Below, piece after piece: positions 24,001 through 33,820 of a stretch of 64,000 bases of DNA (positions are counted from its first letter, which is position 1; every line of letters begins with the position of its first letter). The stretch is from positions 11,929,215 through 11,993,214 of the forward strand of contig OX328112.1 of assembly GCA_946811185.2 (NCBI GenBank), read 5' to 3'. A model generated the notes under the pieces. That model made no database searches. It saw only the letters and a list, made by a program, of their open reading frames with translations, and was not told the DNA's origin. The stretch is from Hippopus hippopus (lineage: Eukaryota; Mollusca; Bivalvia; Cardiida; Cardiidae). Position numbers and translations under genes: made by a program.

Positions 24001-27000
24001 TAAATGTTTGTATTTTATGCCAAATAAAGATTATGTTATGTTATGTTAAATTCAAAACAATCACTGACGACGAATTAAACGTGGCTTGAATTGGTGATTT
24101 CAAAAAAAAGGTAGATTCTATTGACCAGCACTTTCTCCTTTTCCCATAATCTTTTAAACGCATTCTTCCTCAAGATAGTTCATACTCGGGCTTTTGAGGT
24201 ATAAGGTTCAAGCGGCTTTTCTGGACTTTTCAAATTCAAAATATTTGCTGACGATGAACTAAACCTGGCCTGAATGATTGAAATTATTTGTTTGAAAAAA
24301 GTAAATACTAGTAACAGCATTTTCTCCTTTTTCCGGTGTTTTTAAAAGCCTTCTTTCTAATGATCGTTTACACTTGGGATTTTGAGGTATCAGATTAGCG
24401 CGCCTTTTACAATTTTAGTTACCATGGATAACAGTGTAGATCAAGAAAAGACAGCGCAAAATATAAGATCTACACTGTGCCCTTTGTTGAGACTTTTATC
24501 CTTAAAGTGTGACCAAACTAGCGGACGGCATAGATCAGGATCAGACTGCATATTCTATGCCGTCCGCAATAGACCCAGTTTTCGTCCATACCACTGAGAG
24601 GATTTAGAGTGCTAAGTTTTTCCGCGGTTGTAACTAAATGCAGTCTGTACTTACTAGTATTACGCAAGAACACAATTTTACACATAAAATTATTATGCAA
24701 ATAACGAAGTCTGACCCATTTCCGCGCACACGCGATTTAAATCTTTGCAAAGAACTGTTTTTCCTTACATTGTAAAAAAAAAAAAAAGGCTTTTCTTATT
24801 GGCAAGCAACTGCTTCTTCTCTACATTTTTTTTTAAAATAAAAAAATATATATACATATATATATATATTTTTTTTTTTTCTTTTTTAAAGAATTTTGCT
24901 CCTTTTGCGCAAATAAATTAAATTTATGCTGTACTTAAATGTAACCTCCTGTGTGGCAATGAGTCAACCAAATTACTGCCAAAACCACGTGACAGATGCC
25001 AATTTACCTTTGACCCCTTTTGAATATAATTTACAAAATATCCATATCATGAATAATAAAAAAACGAATGCTAAAATGAATGAACGAACTTTGATAACAA
25101 GACTAATGTTAAAAAAAAATGGTTAAAAACTGCATGAAAAACATCTCTACCAAACCACAAAGTTTGGCCCGTTTTATTCAAAAGCATTTGCACGTTTTAA
25201 CTTATAGCTAAATAAGTTAAATGAAATTTTCAAATCGTTAGTATAAACCGGATTAAAGCTATTTCAAACGTATGCCTTGGAGAAAATATATCTTCTCATC
25301 GGACAGTGTAGATCCAAGATCAGACTGCACATTCTGTGCAGTCTGATCTTGATCTTTACTGACCGCAATAGGTCAAAGAGTCGAGCTTAGTAGCCTAAGG
25401 GACAAATATGGCTAAATTAATAGACTTTGCCAATGAAAAGGTAGAAATCACTATGGGACTAAGGAGAGATGCTAAGTGCCGGCCTTTTCTCTCTTTTCCA
25501 AAATGTTTCCGAAGCCATTATCACGGGATTGGTTGGAAAAGGCTTGACCATTATTGGGCCGAACAAACCCAGTCATTTCCAATTTAGGAAATAAGACCCA
25601 AACAATTGCACTATAATGATGACTTAAGTCTTTAGTGTTCCACTAAAGAGGACATTGTCGATCAAGGATCAGACTGCACGTTTTGTGCATTCTGATCTTG
25701 ATCTACACTGACCACAAAAGTTTCTAAAGATGTTTAAGTACTTTACATTATATTTAGGCTGATGAACGTGACAGGGCTCTTTGCGGACGGTGGACTGACT
25801 GAATGTTGTTTTACGCCGTTTACAACATTATTTTAGTCATATCACGGCGACAGCTCGTCTATTCAAGTATTTCCTGGGTTTCACCAGTACTACTAGGCTG
25901 AGGCTCTGAACTGTCTTGCCCAATGACACTCCCGCGAAAAACCCGAGCAGGCGGTGGAAGGGAAAACAGGTTCAAATAAGGAAAAGGTTAAATGTTATAA
26001 TTACTTACACGGATTAGGCAACAATTCTGACCCTTAAAGTGCCTTTCACAAATTTAGTCGATCTTTCGGTCAGTGTTGTTGAAGATCAAACAAAACAAAA
26101 TGTGCAGACTGATCATTGATTTACACTGTCCGCTTCGCTAGGACACATTTGACAATAGCAACTTTAAATTTGCAATTATTTGGGCCTTATTTCTAGACTG
26201 GAGATATTTGTTGACTACTTCGGCGATCAAAGGGTTAAATGACAAAATGCCGTCATGTTTGGCTGTTGTTTTATGCATGTTTTATGCATGATGTCGTTTC
26301 TATGGTAACCCTTTCAATACTTGTCAAAAAACTTTGAAATGAATTACACCCTGTTAGTGCAGTATAGCATAATTTTAGTTTGGTTTTATTCATTTACTGA
26401 TATATCTTGTTTTTCTTCGTCGTTTTCGAGGTTTAAAATTTTAATTTTATAATGCATCTGCGCAAGGTGTCGACCCAGATCAGCCTGCACATTCCGCGCA
26501 GGCTGACCTGTGTCGAAACTTTTTGGCATTTTTTTTTTTTTTATTATTTCAACAAGTCATAGGACCATTCTAACTCCAGATTAAGCCTATTGTTAGACAA
26601 ATAGATTTTATGGATCCATAAAACTGTAATGTCTTGCTTGCTCTAATACATTATGTTCATGCAATGTTATAAGGAAATTTAATCTTGAATCTACACTGTC
26701 CAATTTGGTGATTTCTCCTTAGTCGAAAAACCTAAGAAACTTCTTAATTCAGGGTTTCTACTTTTGCCTGGAAATGTTCCTTTTACAATTCACCAAGGAA
26801 CCCAGAATAAAATGTATAAGAACCCCGAGAGAGAAGGATTTTGAAAACATTGTGGGAAAAGAAGAAAATGCTGGTAACCAGCATTTTCTCCTTTTCCCGC
26901 AATTTTTGCTACCTTTTCGACGAAAATCCAACCATTAAGCCTTTTTTTTTTTAATTCATCGTCTGCGCATGCTTTCAATTTCGCAAACTTGGTCTGAGAA

Positions 27001-29716
27001 AAGGCAACTTAATTTAGCGCTCAAAATAAAGTACTTTACATTACACAATAACAATCATGCATAGAAATGTGATATTTTTTCCTGCCATTTATCCCCAGAA
27101 AGTCAAGTAATTTTGCTTCTAATTTTGCTCATTTTCCCATATCGTCTACCATTTACCTCGTAATTCCTTTTTTTTTACATGTTCCCCTAACACACGACCT
27201 AAGAAAAGACTTCAGATTTTCAAGCTTTTAAATTCCAAGCACCCGCAGATGGCAGATGTCAAAATGAGTCTCAAATGAAAGAAAAATCTTTATAGAGAGA
27301 AAAATCGCGGGAAAAGGAGAAAATGATGATGACATTTTCCTGCCTTAGTTTTTTGTTTCTATCTTTTTAGGTCTTTTCTTTTTTTTTTTGTTGGCAAATG
27401 CTTGCAATATATGATGATATGCCTAACAAGTTGTCGTCTGCTAAAGAGAAAACCTTGTACCACACAATCCCGAGTTTTTACGACCCTGATGTAGAAAGCT
27501 TTTGAAAACATTTCGGGGAAAAAGAGAAAATGCTGGTAACCAGCATTTTTTTTTTTTCCTTTTCCCACAATGTTTTCTATCCTTCAAATTTCATCATTTG
27601 GACCACCTTTGACTTGTCGTCTGCAAATGCTTTCAATTTGGACGTGTCCAAAATAGTCATTTGATAAAGTGCTTACTCTTTATCAAACTACAAAATTACA
27701 TGTATATCTAAACTTATTCAAACTGAAAGGCAATTATAGACAATAAAAAAAAATTGACTCAAAAATTGACATTTGTTTTTGAAAAGTACAAAACATTGTT
27801 GGAAAAGGAGAAAATGCTGGTTACCAGCATTTTCTCCTTATTCCACAATGTTTTCAAAGGGCTTCTTTCTCCTGGTCGTTAAAACTTGGTATTGTGTGGT
27901 AAAGAGTTTAAAATATGTTAAACACTGTCAAGAGGTTGTGCTCTTCGGGTGCATTAGTTAAAGTATTTTTCTTTTATCAGTTAGCTATTCCTGCAGTGTT
28001 ATCATTTTTTGAAGATAAACAATTATTTTAAAATATTTTAGGTCCTTATATCTTAAAAAATAAAAAGAAAATAAATAAAATTCCGTTCAGTTTAAGTCAG
28101 TGTTGATCAGTTTATTATTTTTTTCTTTATATGTTCATGCCTTACTGTGTGGAAAAGGGAACTGATGCATCTTGCAAAAAGGATCGACCCAGGTTAGCCT
28201 GCGCAGTCCTAGCAGTCTGACATGAGTCGAAACTTTTCACAATGGGCAATTTTCTCTGTGTAAAAGGACCATTCTACCTCGTGATTTAGGCAGTTGATAT
28301 ATAGAAAGGAACTTATAGATCCGTAATTACGTAATGACTTGCTCATATAATGGAGCATAGAGAAGCATAGAGATGCATGAAATCCCCCCCCCCCTTTTAC
28401 CAGGGTAAGGCCCGTTTCTTTTTTTTTAAGAGTTTCGAATCAGGATAAAATGTTTTAGTCAGTTGGGGTTAAATCTAAAGTCCTTGGAAATGCATCAGTC
28501 TGTATATTCTAACGATATCTTTTTTAAATCTTTTCTTAATTTTTAAAACATCTTGCAGACGACAAATAATATTAACTGCGACTTACATGATAAAAAGTCA
28601 TCTCTGGAACAGGGGAAAAATTTGTGTGAACCAGGTAAATTTTTTTTTATGATATTTGACCCGAATTTTACGACCATAATGAGAAGGGCTTTCGAAAGCA
28701 TTGTAAAAAAGGAAAATAAAAAAGGTGGTTACCAGTAATTTTTCCGTTCCTCGCGATAATTTCATTTTTTTTTTCCGCCTCTTCCTTTAAGTCGACAAAA
28801 AACAAAATTGTTTGGTAATGGGTTTAAATGAGGTTAAATAACCAAACAAAGTTTAAACACTAATTCTGGAATAAAAGAGAAAATGCATCGAGATTGTTTG
28901 GACAAGAATAACCTGTAAAATGTCAAAAATCAGACTGCATTCTCTGTGCAGTCTGATCTCGATCTATAGTAATCTGAAGAAGAACCAATCGCTGAATCAA
29001 GACCTTGGCGAAATCTCAGCTTTTGCAGATGGCATAGATCGAGGTCAGACTGCACAGAATGTGCAGTCTGATCTTCGATCTATACCGTCTGCTTGTTTCT
29101 TCAAAGTCATTAGATAATAGTTTTTCTAAGTTTTAGACAACAAATATGGTTGAGTGTATATTATAATCCCTGAAAGAAAAAGAGGAAGTAAAAAGAATCT
29201 ATAAATGATAAGAAAAGATGGGGGGGGGACGTATATTCGAAACGTCTTAAAATCATACTGCACGTTTAATACAGTCTGATCTTGATCTATGATATCCATA
29301 ATGGCAAATTTTAAAACGGCTTGGTGCTGGACGAATATCAAAACGCAGTCAAGATTAACTCTTTACCAAGCGGCAAAATTTCAGACTGGTCCAAGTTGAA
29401 AGCATTTATAAACGACATATTAAACATGGTTCAATGTCTGAAAATTGCCTTTTGAAAGGATAGAAAGCATTGTGGTATAAGGACAAAATGCTGGTCACCA
29501 TCATTTTATCCTTTCCCACAATGTTTTAGAAAACCCTTTCGTTAAAACTCGAACCAGATATCATGAAAATATTTTTACCTGATTTGGCATGTATGTGTAG
29601 TTATATCCAATCCCTTTGCACATCGGTATGGTGATTTCTTCGCACTGTTTTCCATGGACAACTTGGAGATTCGAACATACAAATCCGAGAAGAATAAACA
29701 TTAGACCTCTCTCCAT
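19510..29716 (-). CDS. fzd5/8: Frizzled 5/8-class Wnt receptor, three exons
   Basis: Join 29716-29579, 22268-22114, 21022-19510; product 601 aa. Frizzleds are seven-pass plasma-membrane receptors that bind Wnt through an extracellular cysteine-rich domain (CRD) and signal through Dishevelled. Residues 1-22 form a hydrophobic signal peptide. The CRD has all ten expected cysteines (25, 33, 70, 79, 86, 97, 101, 108, 125, 137) and N-glycosylation sequons at N39 (NYT) and N141 (NIT). An acidic, Ser-rich linker (about 138-222) with a CTC motif follows. Membrane segments lie at about 268-290, 302-322, 343-369, 388-408, 432-456, 476-499 and 528-551. KTLDTW at 552-557 is the KTxxxW Dishevelled-binding motif. 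The 5/8 class is chosen from [32 protein letters not shown] and a tail ending in SH plus one residue. The ATG starts the signal peptide. No frameshift or stop is seen. Class assignment is from memory of family motifs; a tree would confirm it. Confidence 0.96.
21320..21512. repeat. degraded HPC element in intron 2
   Basis: Retains ACTTAATTATGGATCCATAG, AACAACCAGCTAAATCC, GGTAGAATAGTCCTTGG and AGCAAAGG, the non-hairpin half of HPC. The hairpin has been lost. Confidence 0.55.
21761..21990 (-). mobile_element. full HPA element in fzd5/8 intron 2
   Basis: TTAACCCTATACCAACCGAC at one end and GTTAGGTGTTAA at the other. A perfect palindrome spans GAAAACATTGTGG to the AATGTTTTC arm with centre CTGGTTACCAG. 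Reverse orientation by its GACTTGTC-type half at left. Confidence 0.88.
22114..22268 (-). other. fzd5/8: fzd5/8 exon 2 (CRD core)
   Basis: 155 bp, flanked by acceptor TTTCAG and donor GTAAAA on the minus strand. It encodes [13 protein letters not shown] through HLPAC plus two bases of an Arg codon, covering CRD cysteines 70, 79, 86 and 97. NHDTQDEAG is nearly invariant in Frizzleds. It joins exon 1 in phase 0 and exon 3 in phase 2. Confidence 0.95.
22349..22600. mobile_element. HPC element at the 3' end of fzd5/8 intron 1
   Basis: GAGCCATGCTCTGAGGCTCT start, AAAGGGGGTTTAATGCATC, hairpin ATGTCAGCCTGCGCAG / CGCAGACTGACATG, right end CCCTCTTTTGCCAG. It lies about 80 bp from the exon 2 acceptor. 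Confidence 0.8.
22605..22700 (-). mobile_element. LINE-like 3' tail with ATACA repeat
   Basis: TATACAATACAATACAATAC repeat, then AGTTTACTCAATACTAAGTA. On the minus strand it reads as a body ending in (TGTAT)n, common for truncated non-LTR elements. Confidence 0.45.
22785..22930. repeat. GGTTTAACCAATCAGAA short repeats
   Basis: CCAAGTGGTTTAACCAATCA-type units occur four times in about 110 bp. Related to the palindromes at 16735-16975 and 53396-53935, here expanded in tandem. Confidence 0.6.
23214..23420 (-). mobile_element. HPB element in intron 1
   Basis: GGCTGCTAAGTGCGACTCAC start, CAGTGTAGATCAAGATCAG hairpin with TGCACAGGACGTGCA centre, and TTATTTAACAAGATAAGGG end. The strand is assigned relative to the 18450 copy. 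Confidence 0.82.
23865..24045 (+). mobile_element. LINE-like 3' end
   Basis: TGTATAACTGTATTTTGTA, then CCAAATAAAGATTATGTTAT and a (TTATG)n tail. No open frame remains upstream. The tail type matches those near 48270. Confidence 0.5.
24046..24400 (-). repeat. two consecutive diverged HPA copies
   Basis: 24046-24212 and 24222-24395 both start from AAATTCAAAA and TGACGACGAA/TGACGATGAA, include an AGCATTTTCTCC-type arm, and end GTATAAGGTT / GTATCAGATT. They have lost the first half of the palindrome. Confidence 0.6.
24430..24575. repeat. two HPB-type hairpins
   Basis: ACAGTGTAGATCAAG / AGATCTACACTGT (24433-24480), and CGGACGGCATAGATCAGG with GCATATTCTATGCCGTCCG (24530-24570). Confidence 0.55.
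25196..25405 (+). mobile_element. HPB element in intron 1
   Basis: TTAACTTATAGCTAAATAAG start, CAGTGTAGATCCAAGATCAG hairpin and GAGCTTAGTAGCCTAAGGG end. Confidence 0.8.
25400..25720. repeat. HPA remnant and HPB hairpin
   Basis: 25400-25545 holds a diverged HPA reading (GGTAGAAATCACTATGGG, CTTTTCCAAAATGTTTCC). 25645-25715 holds an HPB core (GATCAAGGATCAGACTGCAC then GTGCATTCTGATCTTG). Confidence 0.5.
25795..25965 (-). mobile_element. SINE body fragment in intron 1
   Basis: TTTTACGCCGTTTACAACAT, TCATATCACGGCGACAGC, ATTTCCTGGGTTTCACCAGT and GACACTCCCGCGAAAAACCC. The tRNA-like head is missing. Confidence 0.6.
26440..26655. mobile_element. HPC element in intron 1
   Basis: TAATGCATCTGCGCAAGGTG, hairpin CAGCCTGCACATTCCGC / GCGCAGGCTGACC and AGGACCATTCTAACTC. 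The left outer repeat is missing. Confidence 0.7.
26815..27360. repeat. HPA copy and second HPA remnant
   Basis: 26815-26995 has a perfect palindrome around CTGGTAACCAG and a good TCGTCTGCGCATGCTTTCAA half. 27210-27350 is a reverse, heavily mutated copy with GCGGGAAAAGGAGAAAATG. Confidence 0.7.
27447..27672 (+). mobile_element. HPA element in intron 1
   Basis: ACCTTGTACCACACAATCCC start, CTGGTAACCAG centre with a T-run expansion in one arm, end ATTTGATAAAGTG. The expansion breaks the palindrome symmetry. Confidence 0.8.
27754..27912 (-). mobile_element. HPA element, reverse
   Basis: TTGACTCAAAAATTGACATT then GAAAATGCTGGTTACCAGC centre and TGTGTGGTAAAGAGTTTA end. The outer part of the left half is missing. 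Confidence 0.75.
28140..28412. mobile_element. HPC element in intron 1
   Basis: GTGTGGAAAAGGGAACTGAT start, hairpin AGGTTAGCCTGCGCAGTCC / AGCAGTCTGACATG, and right end CCCCCTTTTACCAGGGTAAG with a C-run. Confidence 0.7.
28550..28828. repeat. diverged HPA copy
   Basis: TTGCAGACGACAAATAATAT, GGCTTTCGAAAGCATTG and GGTGGTTACCAGTAATTTTT are present but scattered. Ends TTGTTTGGTAATGGGTTTA. Confidence 0.5.
28915..29300. repeat. three HPB hairpin cores in a row
   Basis: 28925-28965 (TCAGACTGCATTCTCTGTGC), 29025-29092 (GATGGCATAGATCGAGGTCA with TATACCGTCTGC, a perfect stem) and 29250-29300 (TCATACTGCACGTTTAATAC). They lie in fzd5/8 intron 1 close to exon 1. Confidence 0.6.
29356..29565 (-). mobile_element. 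HPA element abutting the fzd5/8 exon 1 donor
   Basis: TTAACTCTTTACCAAGCGGC start; centre CTGGTCACCATCATTTT. It ends near AAACTCGAACCAGATATCAT, about a dozen bases from the donor GT at 29577-29578. Confidence 0.75.
29579..29716 (-). other. fzd5/8: fzd5/8 coding exon 1 (signal peptide and CRD start)
   Basis: 138 bp, 46 codons, from ATG to CAG. It encodes a leader with FILLGFVC, then the first two CRD cysteines and the Frizzled motif [10 protein letters not shown]. The donor GTAAAA follows directly after the CAG codon, so intron 1 is phase 0. The 5' untranslated part and any non-coding exon are not identified. Confidence 0.93.
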
Positions 29717-31640
29717 CTTGCTCGTGAGTTCGTCCTTTTATCCCGGTCAAAATTCACCAAAAAGCTGGCTTGTAAAAAATCACACAAAATTGGCAAATAT
29801 TTCTCAAAGTCCCTGAGATGTTTTTACATCGTTTCTCAATGAAGTAACAGATAGTTCTCAAAACAGAAATCTTCTATCAAATTCTTGACTTCGTAATAGC
29901 TAATCCGAACGGTCAGCTGGTCCAACTTGACCTTTCCTGCCGAATTTAATCTCCACTCGCCAGATAAAACTTATCAGCCACGGAAAATTAAGGCCGGGCT
30001 ATTCGATTTGTTTATAAGCGAATATTTTACGGGCAAACAAGCCCCTCGAGCCGACGAGTGATCTACCAGCAAGCTGCTTGGTTTCTCCGCTATTTAAATG
30101 ATGCCCAAATTACAAACAATCTCGACCTTTATGAAACCCAAGTATCCACTACTGTTTGTACATCAATTTTGATAAATTAGCTCATAAAATTCCGATTTAC
30201 ACGAATTAGTTGACTTTCACAGTCCGCTAGAAGAATCACTTGACATTGATAGCCGTATATACTTCGGGAAAGATGTCTCGATTTTCAATCCAAGTTTGTG
30301 ATAAAAGTATTAAAAAGTCAAACCTCCTGTCGCTCTATTTGATAACAGAATATACATGTCACGTTAGTATACTGCCACCAAAAATTTATAAACATTATCT
30401 TTAACACATGGGTTTTTCTTTGCTATCCTGCGGCTTTAATCTCACTCCAGCTTATGCAAACGTATTAAATATTGAAGATTTTGTTTGTTTTTCTGGTGCA
30501 AATATAAATCTGTTATCCGCTTCTCACTGGCTTGATATGGTCCTTTCTTAATCCGAAAAGCTAAGCTGGCTTGCAAGTTTATCGTAGTTCAACACCCTTT
30601 CTGTTTGTTTTTTCAACTGAAGCACTTTTGGTTCGTCTCGGGCTTTTTATGTCCAAAAGTGTCATATATTGAATTATCTATAAACAAATTTCTAAATGTC
30701 AAAAACCTTGATGAGTATTTTCAAAACGAGTCTTGACACATACAATTAAAATCAAATCGAATAATTCTGAGTGAGATTATTTTCAGGCAAAATACAAAGA
30801 ACGTCAATTAAAATAGGTGCGAAAAACTGTTACATTTTGACACGGACTGTCTATATTATTCACAGTTTGTCCGTTCGAATTTCTGTCTATGTCCAAGCAG
30901 GTTTAGTTTACTCTGTGTTATTACGTCTCGCACAAAATGCAAACTGATGATAATTACGCACGGCAGAGAAACACGTACAAGTCCAGAGTAATCTTTGTAC
31001 AGTGGAATCCCTTCTTGTATCTCCGACCCTACATACTTCTCTCTGATACGATGAAAGTTTTTTTTTATTTCCAGTTGATCTCACTTTAAGCCCAATGGAT
31101 GACACTTTAAAAAGTAATTTCGAATATGAAATTGAAATATAACAACGAGCTGTCTGTTATCTTCCTCTTTATCTGGCGAATCGCGTAAAGGATCCGTGGT
31201 CACGTGTCTATAAGTTGACTCCGCCTTCCTTGTTAATGGGCGATTACTTGGCACTTTGACAGGCGCTTACAAGAGAAGATCTTGATCGAGATTTGTTTTT
31301 TCTCTTTCTGAAAAGATAAAAATCAAACGATTTTTTTTCTCATTCTTCTTCGTTTGAATTACTGCAAAGTGTTTAAATTCTTTTCTGCTAATGACCGTTT
31401 TCCCCTTTATTTAGAAAAGAATAGTTGAGGTTCAAAGTTCAAAACTTATGTTTTCAAAATTTGAGTACTTCTTTTTTTGGGAGTGTATCGAATTTCAGGA
31501 TTGGCAAGTACTTTTAAGAATACGAAAATCTTTAAATTGCAGCATCGAGTAATAAATCAAATAAGCTCAAAGTTGTGATAGTTTAGGAACAATGTGGCAA
31601 AAGAAGGGCTCTACTGAAAACGCATTTTATGTAGAATCGA
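29717..31640 (-). promoter_or_regulatory. repeat-poor upstream region of fzd5/8
   Basis: This 1.9 kb block directly 5' of the ATG has none of the hairpin families, SINEs or LINE tails found elsewhere. A TATAAA lies on the minus strand at 30011-30016, 295-300 bp before the ATG. GGATTA (K50 homeodomain/Otx-type) lies at 29901-29906, and two convergent GATA-type sites (AGATAA, TGATAA) at 29962-29976. Such short motifs occur by chance. The promoter role is inferred from position; no start site can be read from sequence alone. Confidence 0.45.
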
Positions 31641-31647
31641 CAACAGC

Positions 31648-31732
31648 ATATCGTCGGTTTACTTCAAAAACCTCGTAACTACAGCTTGTAACAAGCTGTA
31701 GTTACGAGGTTTTCGAAGTAAACCGACGATAT
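31648..31732. repeat. 85 bp near-perfect palindrome
   Basis: Arms ATATCGTCGGTTTACTTC and GAAGTAAACCGACGATAT, centre GCTTGTAACAAGC, one mismatch in about 40 bp. It abuts the HPC element to its right. A hairpin transcript, MITE or inversion scar cannot be told apart. Confidence 0.85.
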
Positions 31733-31737
31733 TAAAA

Positions 31738-32000
31738 ATGCGCCGTGCTCGGACAAAAAGGGACTTAATGCATCCTAGTCTTGCATGATACCAAGCCAGC
31801 CATCACATACTTATGGATCCACAATAACCACCTTTTTCAACAACCGACTTAATCCTGAGGTAGACTGGGTCTTGGACATATTAAAAAGTGACCAATTGTG
31901 CAAAGTTCGGCCCAAGCCAGCCTGCTCGGACTGCGCAGGCGGACCTGGGTCGATACTATCGCAGATGCGTTAAGCCCCATTTTCACAGAGCATGAATCAC
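31738..32000. mobile_element. HPC element
   Basis: GTGCTCGGACAAAAAGGGAC start, CTTATGGATCCACAATAACC, GGTAGACTGGGTCTTGG, hairpin CAAGCCAGCCTGCTCGG / GCGCAGGCGGACCTGGGTCG, right end CCATTTTCACAGAGCATGAA. Confidence 0.78.
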
Positions 32001-32059
32001 ATATATATTTTTTTTAATTAGATGAAGAAGCTCAGCTTCAATATATAAAGAAAATAAGC

Positions 32060-32370
32060 TATATCTTGGCACTAGGGGGTTTAATGCATCTCTGTGATGC
32101 ATTATCCCAACTATAAACGACTGATAAAATGTAAGTTGTCTTAAAAGTGATTGAATTATGAGGTAGACTGGTACTTATACATGTAGAAAATTAATCAACA
32201 GCAAATGTTTTCGATCCTGGTTACCAGCATTTTCTCCTTTCCCCACATTATTTTCTACCCGTCTAAACAAATTTCAAATTCCGAATCAAAGTTTTTTCTC
32301 TGTCGCGTGCAAATGCTTTCAATTTGGATAACTTGATTTGAAATTCTGTCGTTTGAGAAAGCTTTCACGG
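32060..32370 (+). repeat. HPC half joined to an HPA half
   Basis: 32060-32210 reads HPC (GGCACTAGGGGGTTTAATGC, GAGGTAGACTGG) up to its hairpin position. At 32215 the sequence switches to HPA (CTGGTTACCAGCATTTTCTC through GTCGTTTGAGAAAG). Confidence 0.6.
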
Positions 32371-32489
32371 TAAGAACGACATTGAAATATCAATAGTTTG
32401 ATAAATCCACAAACGTGAAAATCATTTGTTACGTACTTTACATAATATTAATGTAACCATAGCTGCAAAAAGTAAAAAAAGTAGGAGTT

Positions 32490-32780
32490 AAAACGCTTTT
32501 AAATCTAACTCATGCCATATATAAAAGTATGGAAATTATTGTGAAGATGACAATCTGTTATTGTATGGTTGGTCCAAGTGTTGGTCGGTGGAAGAGAAAT
32601 TGATTTCAAAACTAGGTTAAAACCTATCAGGTCACTGTGTTTTGTTGATTTTTAGCCTGATTTTGATTTTTTTTTTTGCAGCAACTAATACTTGGACCGA
32701 CCACACAATAACAAATTGTCACCTTCATAAAATTTTCAAAATTTTTAAATGGTATGAAAAAATTTCAATTTAAATGCGTT
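32490..32780. repeat. palindromic element (TTGGTCCAAG type)
   Basis: GAAGATGACAATCTGTTATTG and GTTGGTCCAAGTGTTGGTC on the left mirror CTTGGACCGACCACACAATA and ACAAATTGTCACCTTC on the right. The middle is TTTTAGCCTGATTTTG. A diverged sibling sits at 45530-45835. Confidence 0.75.
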
Positions 32781-32874
32781 TAAACACTTGCATTGCATTT
32801 TTGGCTGCTATTGAGCCTTTAAAGAATATCGTTTTCCACCCTCAGAACATTCATGAGAATACAGACAATAAGGG

Positions 32875-33022
32875 TCTAACTTTCTGCCACACAACCCCGT
32901 GTTTTTGCGATCCCTGAAAAAGATGGCGTCTGCAAACATTTTTCCCCACCATTTCAAAGATAAATCCAATATTTTGTGAAGCACCGAATTTATCAAAAGC
33001 AAATGCTTTTAAATTCGATCAA
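32875..33022 (+). repeat. HPA copy with the palindrome deleted
   Basis: AACTTTCTGCCACACAACCC, CGATCCCTGAAAAAGATGG, TCAAAGATAAATCC and AAATGCTTTTAAATTCG are in family order; only one arm trace (TTTTTCCCC) remains. Confidence 0.5.
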
Positions 33023-33024
33023 TT

Positions 33025-33820
33025 CTAACATGACACGTGAATTCGGCTCTATAAACACAGTGCAACGAAAGCGTGTTGAAATTAAGAAATAATCTTCTTT
33101 CTATCGTGGTTTATCGTTCAATAAACCACAGTTGTGAGTTATGAGGCACAATAAATAATCCAGGAGGGCGATAGCCCGAGTGGTTTATTCATTGCGCCTC
33201 ATAACTCACAACGTGGTTTATTGAACGATAAAATACGATAGAAAAAAGATTATTTCGATTCTAACATGACCAACTCTTAATCAAAGGAAAACAAGTTCAT
33301 ATTTAGAGTAAAAATGCGGATGCAAATTACATTCCATTGAATAACTTACTTACTTTATACAGAATGACGTCACTCTATAGAGAATGACGTCACTCTACAT
33401 AGAATAACGTAGATTTTACCACGCTTTCGTTGCACTGTGTTTATAGAGCCGAATTCACGTGTCATGTTAGAATCTACGTTATTCTATGTAGAGTGACGTC
33501 ATTCTATATAGAGTGAAGTCATTCTGTATAAAGCAAGTAATTTATTCAATGGAATATAATCTACATCCGCGTTTTTGCTCTAAGTATGAACTTGTTTTCC
33601 TTTCATTAAGAGTTGGTCATGTTAGAATCGAAATAATATTTTTTCTATCGGGGTTTATCGTTCAATAAACCACGTTGTGAGTTATAAGGCGCAATGAATA
33701 AACCACTCGGGCTATCGCCCTCGTGGATTATTTATTGTGCCTCACAACTCACAACTGTGGTTTACTGAACGATAAACCATGATAGAAAGAAGATTATTTC
33801 TTAATTCTATAGTAAAGTGT
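33025..33820. mobile_element. nested 800 bp inverted-repeat element
   Basis: Segment A (33025-33075, CACGTGAATTCGGCTC) recurs inverted at 33418-33471. Segment B (33076-33417) recurs inverted at 33472-33820. Inside each B is a shorter palindrome (CTATCGTGGTTTATCGTTCA pairing with GAACGATAAA) around GGGCGATAGCCCG. TGACGTCA occurs twice beside the centre on the left and once intact on the right. No coding frame of note. Confidence 0.85.

Larger units (their letters stand above)
22269..29578 (-). other. fzd5/8: fzd5/8 intron 1 (7.3 kb, repeat-filled)
   Basis: GT..AG intron in phase 0. It holds many HPA, HPB and HPC hairpin elements, a SINE fragment and a LINE 3' tail, listed separately. I see no additional conserved exon. 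The donor end is only about a dozen bases from an HPA copy (29356-29565). Confidence 0.9.
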
